DNA of 64,000 bases from Tribonema minus (taxonomy: Eukaryota > Sar > Xanthophyceae > Tribonematales > Tribonemataceae). The stretch covers positions 62,001-126,000 of the forward strand of contig JAFCMP010000527.1 in assembly GCA_017506865.1 (NCBI GenBank), given 5' to 3'. Positions 1 to 11,257 of the stretch are shown in pieces; positions within the stretch are counted from its first letter, which is position 1; the number at the start of each line of letters is the position of its first letter. The translations under genes and the position numbers were made by a program. The notes under the pieces were generated by a model. That model was not told where the DNA came from. It searched no databases and saw only the letters and a program-made list of their open reading frames with translations.

Positions 1-579
1 TTCTGAGTTGCAGCGCAAGTTGATGTGAATTTGCAGGGCTGGATGGGCTAGCCCTGACGCTAGTGGGGCGCTAGCTGAAAGGCACATCTGACAATTCAGA
101 TGACTGATTTACCTTTCCATACCCCAAGTGTATACCCAGCGATGCTCAGAGCAGCAGGTCGTGGATAAACATAAACAGAATGCTCCAGATTGAATGATAC
201 GCTATGGCGGGACTGCTGCACAAACGTGTCATTGCCGCCTTCAATGTCATTTGTTGCCCGTGTCTGCAAACAGGTTGTCCAACCCGAAGTGGCATCTGTG
301 TTCACACTGCAAACTGCAAATGCCCAGAATATTAAAATGGCCTGCCTCATGCAAAGCAGCTCATGGCATGGCCACTCAGGCACAGCTCTACCTAATCAAA
401 ATTGCAACCAGCAAGCAGGTCCTGCATGTAAAAAAAACATGCCTAACCTTCAACCGGACAGGGGTGGGGCCAACCTGGATGAGTGCACTTGAATAGCAGA
501 GTAGTTTACTACTACTGTACACAACTGTACTCTCAAGAGATCACATGCATGTGCGCAACCGGAAAAAAGACAGGCTTAC
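1..579 (-). other. CLC intron sequence running off the left edge
   Basis: The donor of the last visible CLC exon lies at 579-574 (GTAAGC on the minus strand). I found no CLC-like coding sequence in 1-579, so I read it as intron. Small open frames here have no recognisable content. Confidence 0.6.
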
Positions 580-3500
580 CGTAGGCGCAAAGGGCATCCC
601 TTGGGACACATTGTCACTGAACAGGCCGCTGATCACCTCGGTGCCCCAGCACCAGTAGATGAGCGCAACAACCGTAGCAGTGGCAAAGGCGCGTGCGAGA
701 CCAGACACTATGTAGCATGTCGATGTGATCTGCACCACAACAAGAGCATCATGTGGGACAGTCAGGTAGGGGTCATGGTGCAGTATTGGTGGATGCATGC
801 ATGAGAGAAGGCCGGGCAGGGGTCTGCCTTCAGCAAGCTGTAGTGCTGCAGTGGCATTCGCAAGTACGCTCCATGCACACACGGTCGGGGCAGTAATAAT
901 TGTGCATGGCAGTCCAGACAAAATGCAATTAGCACATGAATGGGGCCTGCCACAAAGCTTGTATATGGGACCTGCACGCCAAACTGAGTCCAAAAGTGGC
1001 ATGTCAATAGCATTGAAACAATCTGCTTCTACAAGGAAGACCATGTTTGTAGGCTACTGCCATTACAAATATCAGCAAGAGTAATTGACCATTTCTCAAA
1101 GTCAGAGGGCGCAGTAATACAAGCGTGTGCAAAGGTCTGGTAAGAGGCTGGCATATGCAATCAATTATCTCATCAACATGTGTGGTGCCACCTATGGACA
1201 TCCACTGTGCAAAATTGTCACCTGGTGCACTGGACATGGTAGTACATCTGCGCTATATCACAAGCCAAGACAGAGCAGCGTACCTCCACAGAGAAGAGCG
1301 TGGCCCCAAATGCTGACCCAAATGACGCCGCAACACCCGCTGCACACGCGCACGTCAGGATCTCCAGGCGCTGCTCAGCAATTGCAGACAGAATGGGGAT
1401 GATTCGTTCAACATAGGTGGTGTGCTCTGCTATGTGGCAATCGTGACAAGGAGTGCCCTGGGAGGTGGAGGCAGTAGCAATGAAGCGCACTTATTGAGAC
1501 AATCTGCAGCGAATGCATACAAGAGTACAAGTAGACTAATTTCTCAGCAAATTGGCAGTGTGACCTTGGGGCCGATTGCTCAGCGAATGAGCAGTGCTAC
1601 TGTGTCCACATGATCACTGTGTCGTTGCAGGCTCTGGCTCTGTACAAGCAGTGCAGCAGCTGTACGTGTCAGACTGTAGCACCGAGGTGCAATTTTGCTG
1701 AAGAGTCGGCAAGGCCTCCAAAGATTGGCACTAGTACAACACCAATGCTTAGCCTACAAGTAGTGGTTCTCTCTTTCAAGTGCGTGTTTGGCGACGCAAT
1801 GACATTTCTGGTCCCATGTGATGCTTGCAATGCCGAACCAAGAGGCTTCACTTAAGGCATTACAAGGGCTTTCGTGGACCTTGTGCGGCATAGGCTTGGC
1901 AGTGCTCCATGGCGAGCAATGCCACCAACGGGGGCGTGCTTGGTCCCAGCTGATCTAAACAAAGGCGCTGCAATGACAAGACTTTCTGGAATGCATGATA
2001 AAACACAAACAAGCCATGCCAAGCGGTGCTTACATGTGGCGCGTTGACCCTGATGTATCTGAAGGCAGGCATGGCCATGACTAGCTCTGCTAGCGCGCAT
2101 GACACGTGTATGAGGGGGCCCTCCTTGCCAACACTCAGGCCTGCTGCCACCGCCAGCACCAGCCCTGAAAGCTGCACCAGATCACGACAAAGGCAGCGGA
2201 GAGAGAGAAACGACAAGCAGAGAAAGCGAGGTTAGACGGAAATCTTGGGCACACTTCTGTATGAGACATGCCACAGCTGCAAAACAAAAACCATGATGCA
2301 CAGTGACAAGGTGCTTGGGATCCTGCTGGCACAAAGAAACTGTACATATAGCCACAAGTCAGCTTATACCTCATCACTGCACATCGCCTTGCGCCGCTGT
2401 CCCATTTTTTATTCACATGAGCCTTCATAAGGTGCATCAATGTGGCACTGCCCGTGCTGCAGTGCTCATATCCCCGCAGCACAATTGACTAGTGGATATC
2501 ACTACACTGAATTGTGAGTAGAGCGCCGCACATGCCTCAATGCCTGCTGCTGTACGGCTGCGTTTAACATGCACTATCTTGCAGTGCACATCTGCTGGTG
2601 CCTGTTCAATCTAGCGCTAACTCAGCCTGACCTCTAAACATGCCAGTCGCACTAAAGTACCACCCCCCATGGCTCATGAGCAAAACCATACAGTGCACCC
2701 TCAGTGCTTCGTGATGCACGAATGGCAGCCCAGCTTCAGGGGCAAACCTCGCTAGCTTAGGCAAGGCAATTTCAATGATAGAGTACACACTGCAGCGGGC
2801 TATGATCAAGCAACATGCAATATGACCATAGGGGGCGGGGCTACGCTATAAGAGCACATCAATCCCGCCAGCCCCACCGGTCTGACTTTGAACGCTCTAC
2901 ATAATATGATATCATCCTTGCCGATTAGGGCAGACCCTAGGCTAGTCCTAGCCCTAGCATTGGGGCTTGAAGCAATCAGAAAGGGTGAGATTACCATGAC
3001 TTCCAGTTGACAGCGGATTTGAGCCGTTTAGTGCGTTCAAGCACGAAGCCGTCACTGTACCAAGCAGCATTTCGATGGCACCACAGTTGCCTTAACAGCA
3101 CCAGTACGCAGAGAACGACACTCGCACTCGCATGTAGCGGCGCTGATGTGACCGCTCAGCCCTGTCTTCAGCTTTCAGCAGCGTGTACTACTCAGGTAGG
3201 GAATGGGTGTGTAGAAAGTACCAGCTTACAACCTACCAACAATTTCTGAGCGAGGAATGTTGCAAATCCAAGTATGGCGTGGCTGTGAAAGCCACATCAA
3301 AGACCATGCTCACCTTGACCACCACCAGCAACGGACTCAAAAGTGCGGGATTGATGGACCCGCTGAGGACTGTCTTCATTTCAGGCACGCCACCGCCAGC
3401 CGCCAGTGGACACAGGAACTGCGTCAGCATCGCCGATGCCATGACGAAGGAGAAGCACACGCAGGCGTAGGCCAGGGGGCGTGCTTCGTCGAGCTGATTG

Positions 3501-6500
3501 GACGGCACCAGCGTTTCTCTGCAGCGGCGTGGCATTGGTCAAGCAGCATTAAATTAAGCCAGGGCACGATATGCTGATTGATTTTGCTGAGAACCGCTTG
3601 TTGGTGTACACAACAAGCCAGCAGCAGAAACTGCCACAGGTCATGGGGCTTGTCTGACTGAGCTGCTTGAAGGGAACAACCAGCATATCTGGCTGGGAAC
3701 GTTGGATGATGTGTCAGCCTGCGTCAAAGGCAGACTCCTGGGGCGTCTTTTAGTGTCTGATGTAGGCGTGTAACATGGGCTCAAACGTAGTACTGCTGCC
3801 CTCGTATTCGCTATTTGAAGCAAAGGAAGTTGTATGTACTGCTATGCATGCGCATGTTCCTGTATGAATGCATAACTGACATCCGGCGCTCATCAGCGTA
3901 GCTCTTCCGCAGAAGGGTGGTGCCCACAGTGATTCTAATGCACGTTTTTCTAAGCTGATTCTGCTTTGTCTGGCCGGCAAGCGGTTCAACACTGCACTGC
4001 CGTCATGAAGCCCATACTAACGTACACTTGCTGCGCCCCTTGCTGGCCCAGTTAGTGGGAACCTCGCTGCCATATGAAGCAAATGTACTCTTGACATGAC
4101 CGACTGCCAAACATGTGCTCATGAGCTTAGTGCCTGTCAAGATGATCACATGGACTCCCTGTCAACCAGGCTAGCATTTCGTCAAGCAAGTCTTACTGCC
4201 TGACACAATAAACATTTTGAAGCATGACCAGGCTCTTGTGAGGTACCTGAAGACGATGAACATTCTGGTTGCCCAGTCCAGCAGGTAGCCTGCACATGCC
4301 GCCAGGCATGCCACCACGCACAGCAGCACAGGCGTCTGCATCATCCGCCATAGTCGCCTGCAATGACAACAGGCCGGGAACACGGTGCAGTATTGGGGCC
4401 TGACATCTGTGCTGCAGAGTTGGAGCTCATGTGAACAGAATATAGAGCGTCGCGTGGTCGTGTCAACCAAATGTACCACACGCCCCTGGGCAATCAACAG
4501 TATCATCTGTCAGGACGATCAGATTGAAGTTGCCTTTCTAATGTGGATTTTATGGTGTCTAGCAGGGACAGCCTTGAACCACAAACCAACCGTCGTATCA
4601 AGGCCAGGCATAGCACGCACCCTTTTGCCGTTACAGTATCTACACCATGTGACACAATCCCCCATTCGCACGTGCCCATTACCTCGCTGTCAAGCTTCAC
4701 CGTGTCAGCAGGCAATGCGGCATCCACAAGCACCACGATTAGTAATGGCATCTTCTGTCACACGCACACAGCACGGGTATCAATGAGACAAAGTGGAACC
4801 TGCCTGAAGCCCCATTTAGAAGTGCGAGCATGCTGTCGCGTATGTCGTCATACAGTCTACGTCTGAAGGCATACATTGAATTGGTGTGTGCTCTGGCAAG
4901 TGTACTTAAAATGTACCTAAAGGATTTGAAGAACGCTCGTCTGCCTTGTCTGCCGTTGTCTGTTACTTAGGTGTTGTATGTGCTGCAAGCGGTGCGAACA
5001 TGATCCACTGGTGTGGAGCGTGATCGCAGCGCGCACATCGCGCACAAGCTTCGATGACTAAACTGGCCCCTGCGATGAACGCAAAACTTCCGCTGCCATG
5101 CCGCCATCCAAGCACTGCATTGTAAGCTGCACACGACCTGTGTCACGTACTGCAAGTGCGAGTACCATCATACCTGAATGCCAGGTAAGCCCCCTCATGT
5201 TCTCCCTCCAGTACATACAAGTCCTGCTGGGCCAGCGCCGAGTGACTCTGAAAAAGGTCCAGATTGACCCACTCGGGCTGAAAGAAGTCGTAGCTCTCCA
5301 GCCGCTTACATCTGGGGCACAAGTAGCACAAAAAGGGGGCATCAGTGCAACACATGTAGACTTCAACAAATATTGATCTTGCCAGCATGTATGCGCACAC
5401 AATAAGCAACCTGCGTAACTCCAAAAGCCCCCACGTGGATCTGATGGGTGAAGTCAAAGTCGCTACCAGATGCCGCCATCACTTTGGGGTTAGGATTAGC
5501 ATTACACAACTCCTCGGTACGCCTCCCATCAAGAGCTCTCCTACGTCTATGACTACGCGTAATGACATGCTCAGATGATGAGCAGGTGCGCATGCCTCCA
5601 TGCATGTACACAGCGCGAGCATTCCTTACCTGCGCGAGTCCAACAGCCCTGATGTGAAGCTCATGGGTGACATGGCCACAGGATTCCGTTCATCCCAGGT
5701 ATCCCCACCCTCGCCTTCCTCGTCCGCATCGCCACCGGTGCCGCTGCGACTGGTGGCACCAGTACCTTTACTGCTCTGGCCCAGCGCAGCAGAAGGGTCT
5801 CTTGCCGCAGTGTGCGATCCATTCCTGTTGACCAAACGGCGATCAGGCGCAGTGCATACATGTATGCATTGACATTGGGTGTTTGAGCTCCGTGACCATG
5901 TCTGGTAGCGCGGCGATGGTAAAATGCACAAGAAGGGTGTCCTGAAGATTGCAGCTGTACATACGACTGCACCGACATAAGATCACGACCATGCTTACAA
6001 CAGTGCAAGGCAGTCAAGCAGCAAGCACAAATTGCTCTACAGAGTCCATGTGGACTCATCATTCGTACTGCTACCACCATGGACGCCAACTTGACGGAAC
6101 AGTCAGCTGTCTTGCAGGTGATATTTGACAGGACAGCAGGTGACCATGGCGTCTTTTTTAGGTGCTTCAAACAATTATACATACTGTATGACCTTGTGCT
6201 TCAACCACATACGTAACATGCAGTGTGCATGCCATCGTCACCACAACAGCGCAGCACTTGTCAAGCATGTACTGTCATTACGAAAGGCCACCAAGAAAAC
6301 TGTTCAGCCTACATCACTAGTATTTGAAGTTCATGTATACTTATAGTTGGGCTAGGCACAAACAGCTGCTCACCCAAAAAAGTATCTGCCGCCTGAGCCA
6401 TTGCCATCAGACGAGGTCTTGGCACCCTCATCCGTCTCGTCTGTTTGCGTCGAGTGATACGACAAGCCAGAGAACAGTGCAGACAAGTGCGACCGCACTG

Positions 6501-8662
6501 TCCCAGGCCCTCGCTGGACGTGCTGCTGCTGTTGCTGCTGCTGCTGCTGTTGCTGCTGTTGCTGTTGCTGCTGGCAAAGACAACAGACAAGGCAGGCATG
6601 TGCAAGTGCTGAGGGCCTGTTCGACCGCGATTTTACATGCAACAGTTGGAGAACAGGATGCTTGAAGTATGATGTTGCAGTGGTCCGCTTGGCATACTGC
6701 GGAAGCATCAGTGCTCATGGGTGATAACTGTGCACATATGCGCTCTGGTCACAAGAGGCTCGTGTTGTGCTGCTGCCGCTGTTGCTGCTGCTACGGCCAC
6801 GTCTTTGTATGCGTCTTGACATATACTGAAAGGTTCAGTACGTCCACATACTTCAAGGATTGCACGACTGCCGTTTTTTAGCAGACTTCAAGTATAAATG
6901 CATGTCCAGGTCTGCAACAGTATTTCCAGTGCCTTAGAAGTGGTCTCTTTGTAAAGTTACTGTGCATTTTCATGTGTGGCCTGGAGCACACATGTGACTT
7001 ATTTTAGTACCAGTGGTGTAGCAAAGTAGCACCTCAGACCTGGAACATCGAAGCTAGCACAAGCTTCGCAACCTGGTCCAAACTACTGATGGGAGCATGC
7101 ACATGGTTTCAGGACATGCAGTCACAGTGCACCATGTTGCATAAAACTGAGCTAAGAGGTGGTGATTGGCAGCTCATTACGATAGCCTTCAGGACTGATG
7201 AGAAGGGCTGACGTCCCTATTTGAACATCATCGAACGATAACCGATGAAATTGTGAGCTGGAACCTCAACCCTTGACTGCGCTGCAAGCAAGCAAGGCGG
7301 CGCATGTGCTTCCGCCTGTGTTGTGTGGCTGCAGCAATAATGTTTTCATACACTGTGCCATCGTCTACTGTAGCTGTACGTTATTGTGCCTGGTGTCCTG
7401 TAGTGGTAGTGGTGTGGTGACGCACGTGCAGACAATATCGTGCAGCAGATGGCACGCCAATGTGTTGCCAATTTTAGTTCCAGGTCTACATCCAGCAGAA
7501 GTGATTCATCTCGAGAAGAGGTCGACTGGCGAGAGCGGAGCCCAGAAGGCCCGAAGGCCTTCTACTTCACTTAATGACGCGATTGACTGTCTCAAATCTT
7601 GCATATCCTCTGCTGGCGTTAAACTTTTCAAAACCAAATGATTGTCAAACTTGACTGCCTTGGTTGTGTGAGGGGCTCTATGAGCAGAAGTGCTTCACGT
7701 GCTATGCTGCGAATGTGTGCGAGAAATGCGGTACTCCTGCCTGCTGCTGCTGCTATGCTGCTGTCAACGGTGCGTGCCAGCGACGGCCTTGCAGGTTGCA
7801 GTCCTGTGTTAATATATACACGTCATGTGCATAAATGTCACACATAATTTGCAGCCGTTGGCTGCTGGTCCAACCATGAGTTCTCTCCATGTTGGGATGC
7901 CTGCCTGCTGGTGTGCCGCAGTGCGCCGCGGTACTGACACTTGAAGATGCAGTTGATATCAGGTGTACGGGAGTGTTAGATAAGTGTTCGACTTCATTGC
8001 ATTGATGCGCACGCACATTGTGCTGCTGCGCCATAGTAGCTGCGAGAAAATCACGGCCTGTAAGGAGCTCCAGCAGAAGTACCAACTTAGCGAGTACACA
8101 CCAGCAGCGTTTTCGAGTTTCTTAATGTAGCGTGCACCTCACAGAAATGCACTGAAGCACAACAGCACTAGATTTACGTGCCAGTAGCAGTAAATCAGGG
8201 CTCGCTGCAAATCTGAGCCGTGCTATCTGTGTCGGTCGTCGGTCGGTTACTGCTGCAGCTAAGGTGCAAAATGTGGCATTTGCTGGGGACAGAGGTAAGG
8301 GCAACGCAACACTGCCTGGTCTCACGATGCCAAGAAGCAGAGAATTTGTCGAGTCTCCAACAGACAATTGCGCGACTGTACAAACACCAAGTTGCAAAGC
8401 AAAAAATGTGCTGCACATGATGTCGTGTGCAATTGCTTGCTGACTGGCAGGGGCCCGCGGCTTGCAAGGGAGTAGCGACAAGCTCAACGAAGTCTGCTTT
8501 TCGTATTAAGTATCACCACTTCTCGCTGCAGTGGCTCAAGGCCACAGTGCGTACCTGAACTTGAGGTCGCAGTCCCCGTGAGGGAGCTGTCCCGCTCTGC
8601 AGCAGCGGCGCTTGCTCGCCTGCGCCGCGCTGCTGCCTCTCCTCTGGCTCTTCCTTTGCCAT
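580..8662 (-). CDS. CLC-family chloride channel, 5' part (3' part beyond left edge)
   Basis: Voltage-gated anion channel of the CLC family, a membrane protein. Nine exons read on the minus strand: 8662-8555, 6570-6374, 5743-5630, 5311-5174, 4357-4247, 3518-3314, 2171-2034, 1370-1284, 729-580. They sum to 1248 nt (416 codons) and every junction phase agrees. The start ATG at 8662 opens MAKEEPEERQ and is soon followed by an acidic dileucine-like EQAPLL. Exon 2 begins with a polyglutamine run. Exon 4 holds the pre-membrane segment (RLESYDFFQPEW), exon 5 the first membrane helix, exon 6 GGGVPEMKT, exon 7 GKEGPLIH with the gating glutamate, and exon 8 the ACAAGVAASFG helix. The first glutamate of the usual LFxxEE pair is kept (LFSVE), but the next residue is Ile, as in animal CLC channels (Val there) and unlike proton-coupled exchangers. 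The remaining helices and CBS domains are expected left of base 1. Only the N-terminal start is moderately uncertain. Confidence 0.93.
2034..3518 (-). other. CLC pore exons carrying the two selectivity-filter motifs
   Basis: Exon 3518-3314 encodes AAGGGVPEMKT and exon 2171-2034 encodes GLSVGKEGPLIH. In CLC proteins the first motif is normally GSGIPE, whose serine contacts the central chloride, and plant nitrate exchangers carry proline there. Here the position is glycine. The GKEGP gating glutamate is intact. The intron between the exons (3313-2172) shows no further coding sequence. Confidence 0.9.
6514..6570 (-). repeat. CAG/CAA run encoding the CLC polyglutamine tract
   Basis: An interrupted CAG/CAA repeat directly follows the splice acceptor of CLC exon 2 and encodes about 16 consecutive glutamines at about residues 37-52, before HVQRGPGTVR. 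The CAA interruptions would tend to limit slippage. Confidence 0.9.
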
Positions 8663-9472
8663 CCTACCGTCAGAACAATCACTGGGGGGAGCTTCAGTCC
8701 TGCGTTTTGACAAAACTGCAGATCTTGTAAATAACAGGGTTGTCTCTTCTGATTCCACCGACTGTTCTTTGAAAAAGGTCAGCTTATTCACCTTAAAAAA
8801 AAAAACATTTGTGCCGCAAGCCTTGGCGACATTCAGAAAAAATTCATGACGAGCATACTTTACAATACACACTCAGCGAGGAGCCAGAAAGGTGCTTCAG
8901 TGCCACGCAAACTTCAACTTAGGCCTGCCACTTATGTATGCTAGCTGCGCAAAGATCCTCGCTGAGCACCATCGCTAATAATGTAGTCGGGAGGGGGGGA
9001 GGCAGATGTGATGGACCAGGCTAGGCTTGCTGATTAGTAAAAGCATATGCTAAGCGTCAGATCCTCACTGAGCTGAGCATGTTGTTAGCGGGGGAGCTGG
9101 CAGAGCGCATCATGCCATGGCCATGCATGATCATACTATGCATACTATGATACACATGTAGAGTGCGGATGCTGCCAGTGGATGGAGGTCGTGGATGAAC
9201 ACTCAGTCTGAGTTGCTGATCCACTTGAAAGGTATAGGCAGCAGTAACATGTCATGCTAGAAAAAGCATATACTCTTTAAGCTATGACATTGGCACGATG
9301 CATGGCCCTAATGACACTGTTGGCAAGTCTCGCAACGTGCTAGAGGGCTGTACCGTGGTTTGTTTCCCGCAGAGCTACTAGACGCCTGGAAGCATAACTG
9401 TTGAAACAATGACTGCGACAACCAGCTATCGGACGAGGGCCCTAACACTGTCCAGCAAGTTGCATCATCAGC
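8663..9472. other. Intergenic region between CLC and the retroelement
   Basis: This is the presumed 5' flank of the CLC gene, leaving to the left. Apart from the decayed retroelement fragment described separately at 8988-9175 I see no coding sequence. There is a short A-run near 8797-8806. The 5' boundary of the retroelement could not be placed; it may lie within 9176-9472. Confidence 0.55.
8988..9175 (+). pseudogene. Decayed 3' fragment of the downstream retroelement
   Basis: This stretch matches the 3' end of the retroelement ORF at about 14108-14241 in the same orientation. Shared pieces include a G-run followed by GGCAGATGTG, GCTAAGCGTCAGATCCTCA, GAGCTGAGCAT and GGCAGAGCGC/GGCGGAGCGC. 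It carries in-frame stops, an extra segment of about 20 bases (near 9034-9053) and a further insertion after the position of GCGTCATGGC. It is a non-functional remnant. A 5'-truncated earlier insertion is the simplest reading; a terminal-repeat-like part of the same element is the alternative. Confidence 0.8.
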
Positions 9473-11257
9473 ATGTCACTTGAGTGTAGTACATTTTGGC
9501 AGCTTGGTCAGAAAGAGGACAGCAAACAGCGAGGCAAACTGTCAGCTGCGAGCCGCATGGCACCGGTAGTGGCCCACTTCAACGGTGGTAGCTGCACGAG
9601 GTCGATGCTGAACCCTGAGGCGAGCACATCACACTGTCAGCAAAATCCGGCGGCAGCATACGCCAAGGGCATCCGGCAGCAGGTTGATCACGACCCATCC
9701 GGTGACCGTGCCCCTTCAGGCAGCAGTACCTGCAGCACTGGGGCACACCATGCCAAGCATGTGCAGGAGATGAGCACCATGTATGGTTGCACGGCAGAAG
9801 ACTTCCTACGGGCGGTAAGGAAGCTGAGTGCATGCACAGGTGCCTGCGGCCTGGTCCATATGTCAGCCAGCGCGGGGCAGAGGCAATGCGCACTGACCTC
9901 GCCATGCCACACGTGTCGACGGAATGGAAGCGCCCCCACGCGCGCACGCCCGGCAGTACCCCCGGGCCAGTTCGAGGGCGGGGGTGCGGGTAGCGACGGC
10001 GCGGCCGCGGCGGCGGGGGCTGCCGCAGCGACACCTCCAAAACTACCGGCGGTGCCGGCTAGTGGCGCTGCCAACTCAAAGTCTAGCAAGAAACGCCCGG
10101 CGGCCACGGCAACCGGCGCGCAACGCCGGCGCCGAACGGCAGCTGCTGCGGCACCGCCTAGCAGCGCCGGCAGCCGCACTCAGTCTGACAGCCTGAGGCT
10201 GCAGGACAGCAGCCCCCCCCACGGGACGGCCGTGGGATGGGCGGACATGGACGTGGACCCGCCGGACGATGCCGCGTCACCGCCCCCCCCGACCACCACC
10301 ACCAGTGGCAGGCCCTCAAAGCCCCAGGCACGAGCATCCCTGGCTTGGGACCTGTCGACGCCCTCGGTCGTCCACGCACTTGACCAGACCAATGAGGCGG
10401 ATCTACTGCTGCTGCGGTTCACCACGACTGCCAACCCCTTCCGCACTCAGCTGCAGTGCACCCAGTGGGCACGGCTAGTGGAGCACGCCACACGACTACT
10501 GGCGGACGCCACAGACAGTGCACGTGAGGCGGCACGGGTGCGCCTCCACCATGGTGCCGGGGCGTTTGCTCATCAGGTTTCTCAGACTCTAGTGCAGCGC
10601 GGCTACAGGCTGCACCTGCTAGCAGCGATGGCCTTTGGTAGGCAACCGGAGGGAACCGGTATGCCGCCTGCGGCCCGGCTGGCAGCGTTGCTGTCTGGCG
10701 ACTTCGCGGAGCTACTGAGAAAGACGCTGTCAGCAGTAGCGGCGCTGCGGGCCCCCAAACCAAACAACGCAGCTATGGCGTCGGCACAAACGAACTTCGA
10801 TGCCGACTGGACGGAGGCTGACTCCAGGCAGCAAACAGCATGCGCTGCCCTCTCAGGCAAGCGACGGGGGGTAGGCTTGGCTGCCGCACGACTAGAGGCG
10901 CGTGAAGCATGCGCCCCAGCAGACGAGGTCACGGCACAGGTGCTGGCAGCAAAGCACCCTGAAACTGGCACCCGGCCGGGGGTAGTCGATACGCCAATGG
11001 AGCAAGTGCGCGGCCTGGTACGCGACGCCCGGCGGCACTGCTTACATGGGTGGCAACGACCACCGGGCCAGCTGGCAGCGGCAGTCCTGTCTTCGAATCG
11101 GGTCAGGCACATGATCACAGCGATAGGCCTGAGGATGCTGCCAGCGCAGCCGGACGGCGCCTCGAGGTGGAGGCGGCAGACATACTGTCGACCTTGTCCG
11201 CAGCAGGGGCGGGGAAGGCAGGAGGGCTGGACGGCCTACGCTATGAACACCTCTTGA
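9473..11257 (+). CDS. Retroelement ORF, N-terminal part (frame shifts before the RT)
   Basis: 594 codons from the ATG at 9473. The N-terminal third is Cys/His-containing (CTGACGLVH, CHTCRRN), followed by an Ala/Pro-rich linker with basic clusters (KSSKKRP, QRRRRT) that could serve nuclear import or nucleic-acid binding. From about residue 290 the sequence turns helical and resembles the pre-RT region of non-LTR elements, with VLAAKHPETG before the break. The true protein very probably leaves this frame between about 10963 and 11165; the last residues of this ORF are then out-of-frame shadow. Confidence 0.8.
   Translation: MSLECSTFWQLGQKEDSKQRGKLSAASRMAPVVAHFNGGSCTRSMLNPEASTSHCQQNPAAAYAKGIRQQVDHDPSGDRAPSGSSTCSTGAHHAKHVQEMSTMYGCTAEDFLRAVRKLSACTGACGLVHMSASAGQRQCALTSPCHTCRRNGSAPTRARPAVPPGQFEGGGAGSDGAAAAAGAAAATPPKLPAVPASGAANSKSSKKRPAATATGAQRRRRTAAAAAPPSSAGSRTQSDSLRLQDSSPPHGTAVGWADMDVDPPDDAASPPPPTTTTSGRPSKPQARASLAWDLSTPSVVHALDQTNEADLLLLRFTTTANPFRTQLQCTQWARLVEHATRLLADATDSAREAARVRLHHGAGAFAHQVSQTLVQRGYRLHLLAAMAFGRQPEGTGMPPAARLAALLSGDFAELLRKTLSAVAALRAPKPNNAAMASAQTNFDADWTEADSRQQTACAALSGKRRGVGLAAARLEAREACAPADEVTAQVLAAKHPETGTRPGVVDTPMEQVRGLVRDARRHCLHGWQRPPGQLAAAVLSSNRVRHMITAIGLRMLPAQPDGASRWRRQTYCRPCPQQGRGRQEGWTAYAMNTS

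Noticed and set aside
96..383. Open frames at the left edge as the next CLC exon
   Set aside because: None contains the expected CLC helix sequence following the last exon.
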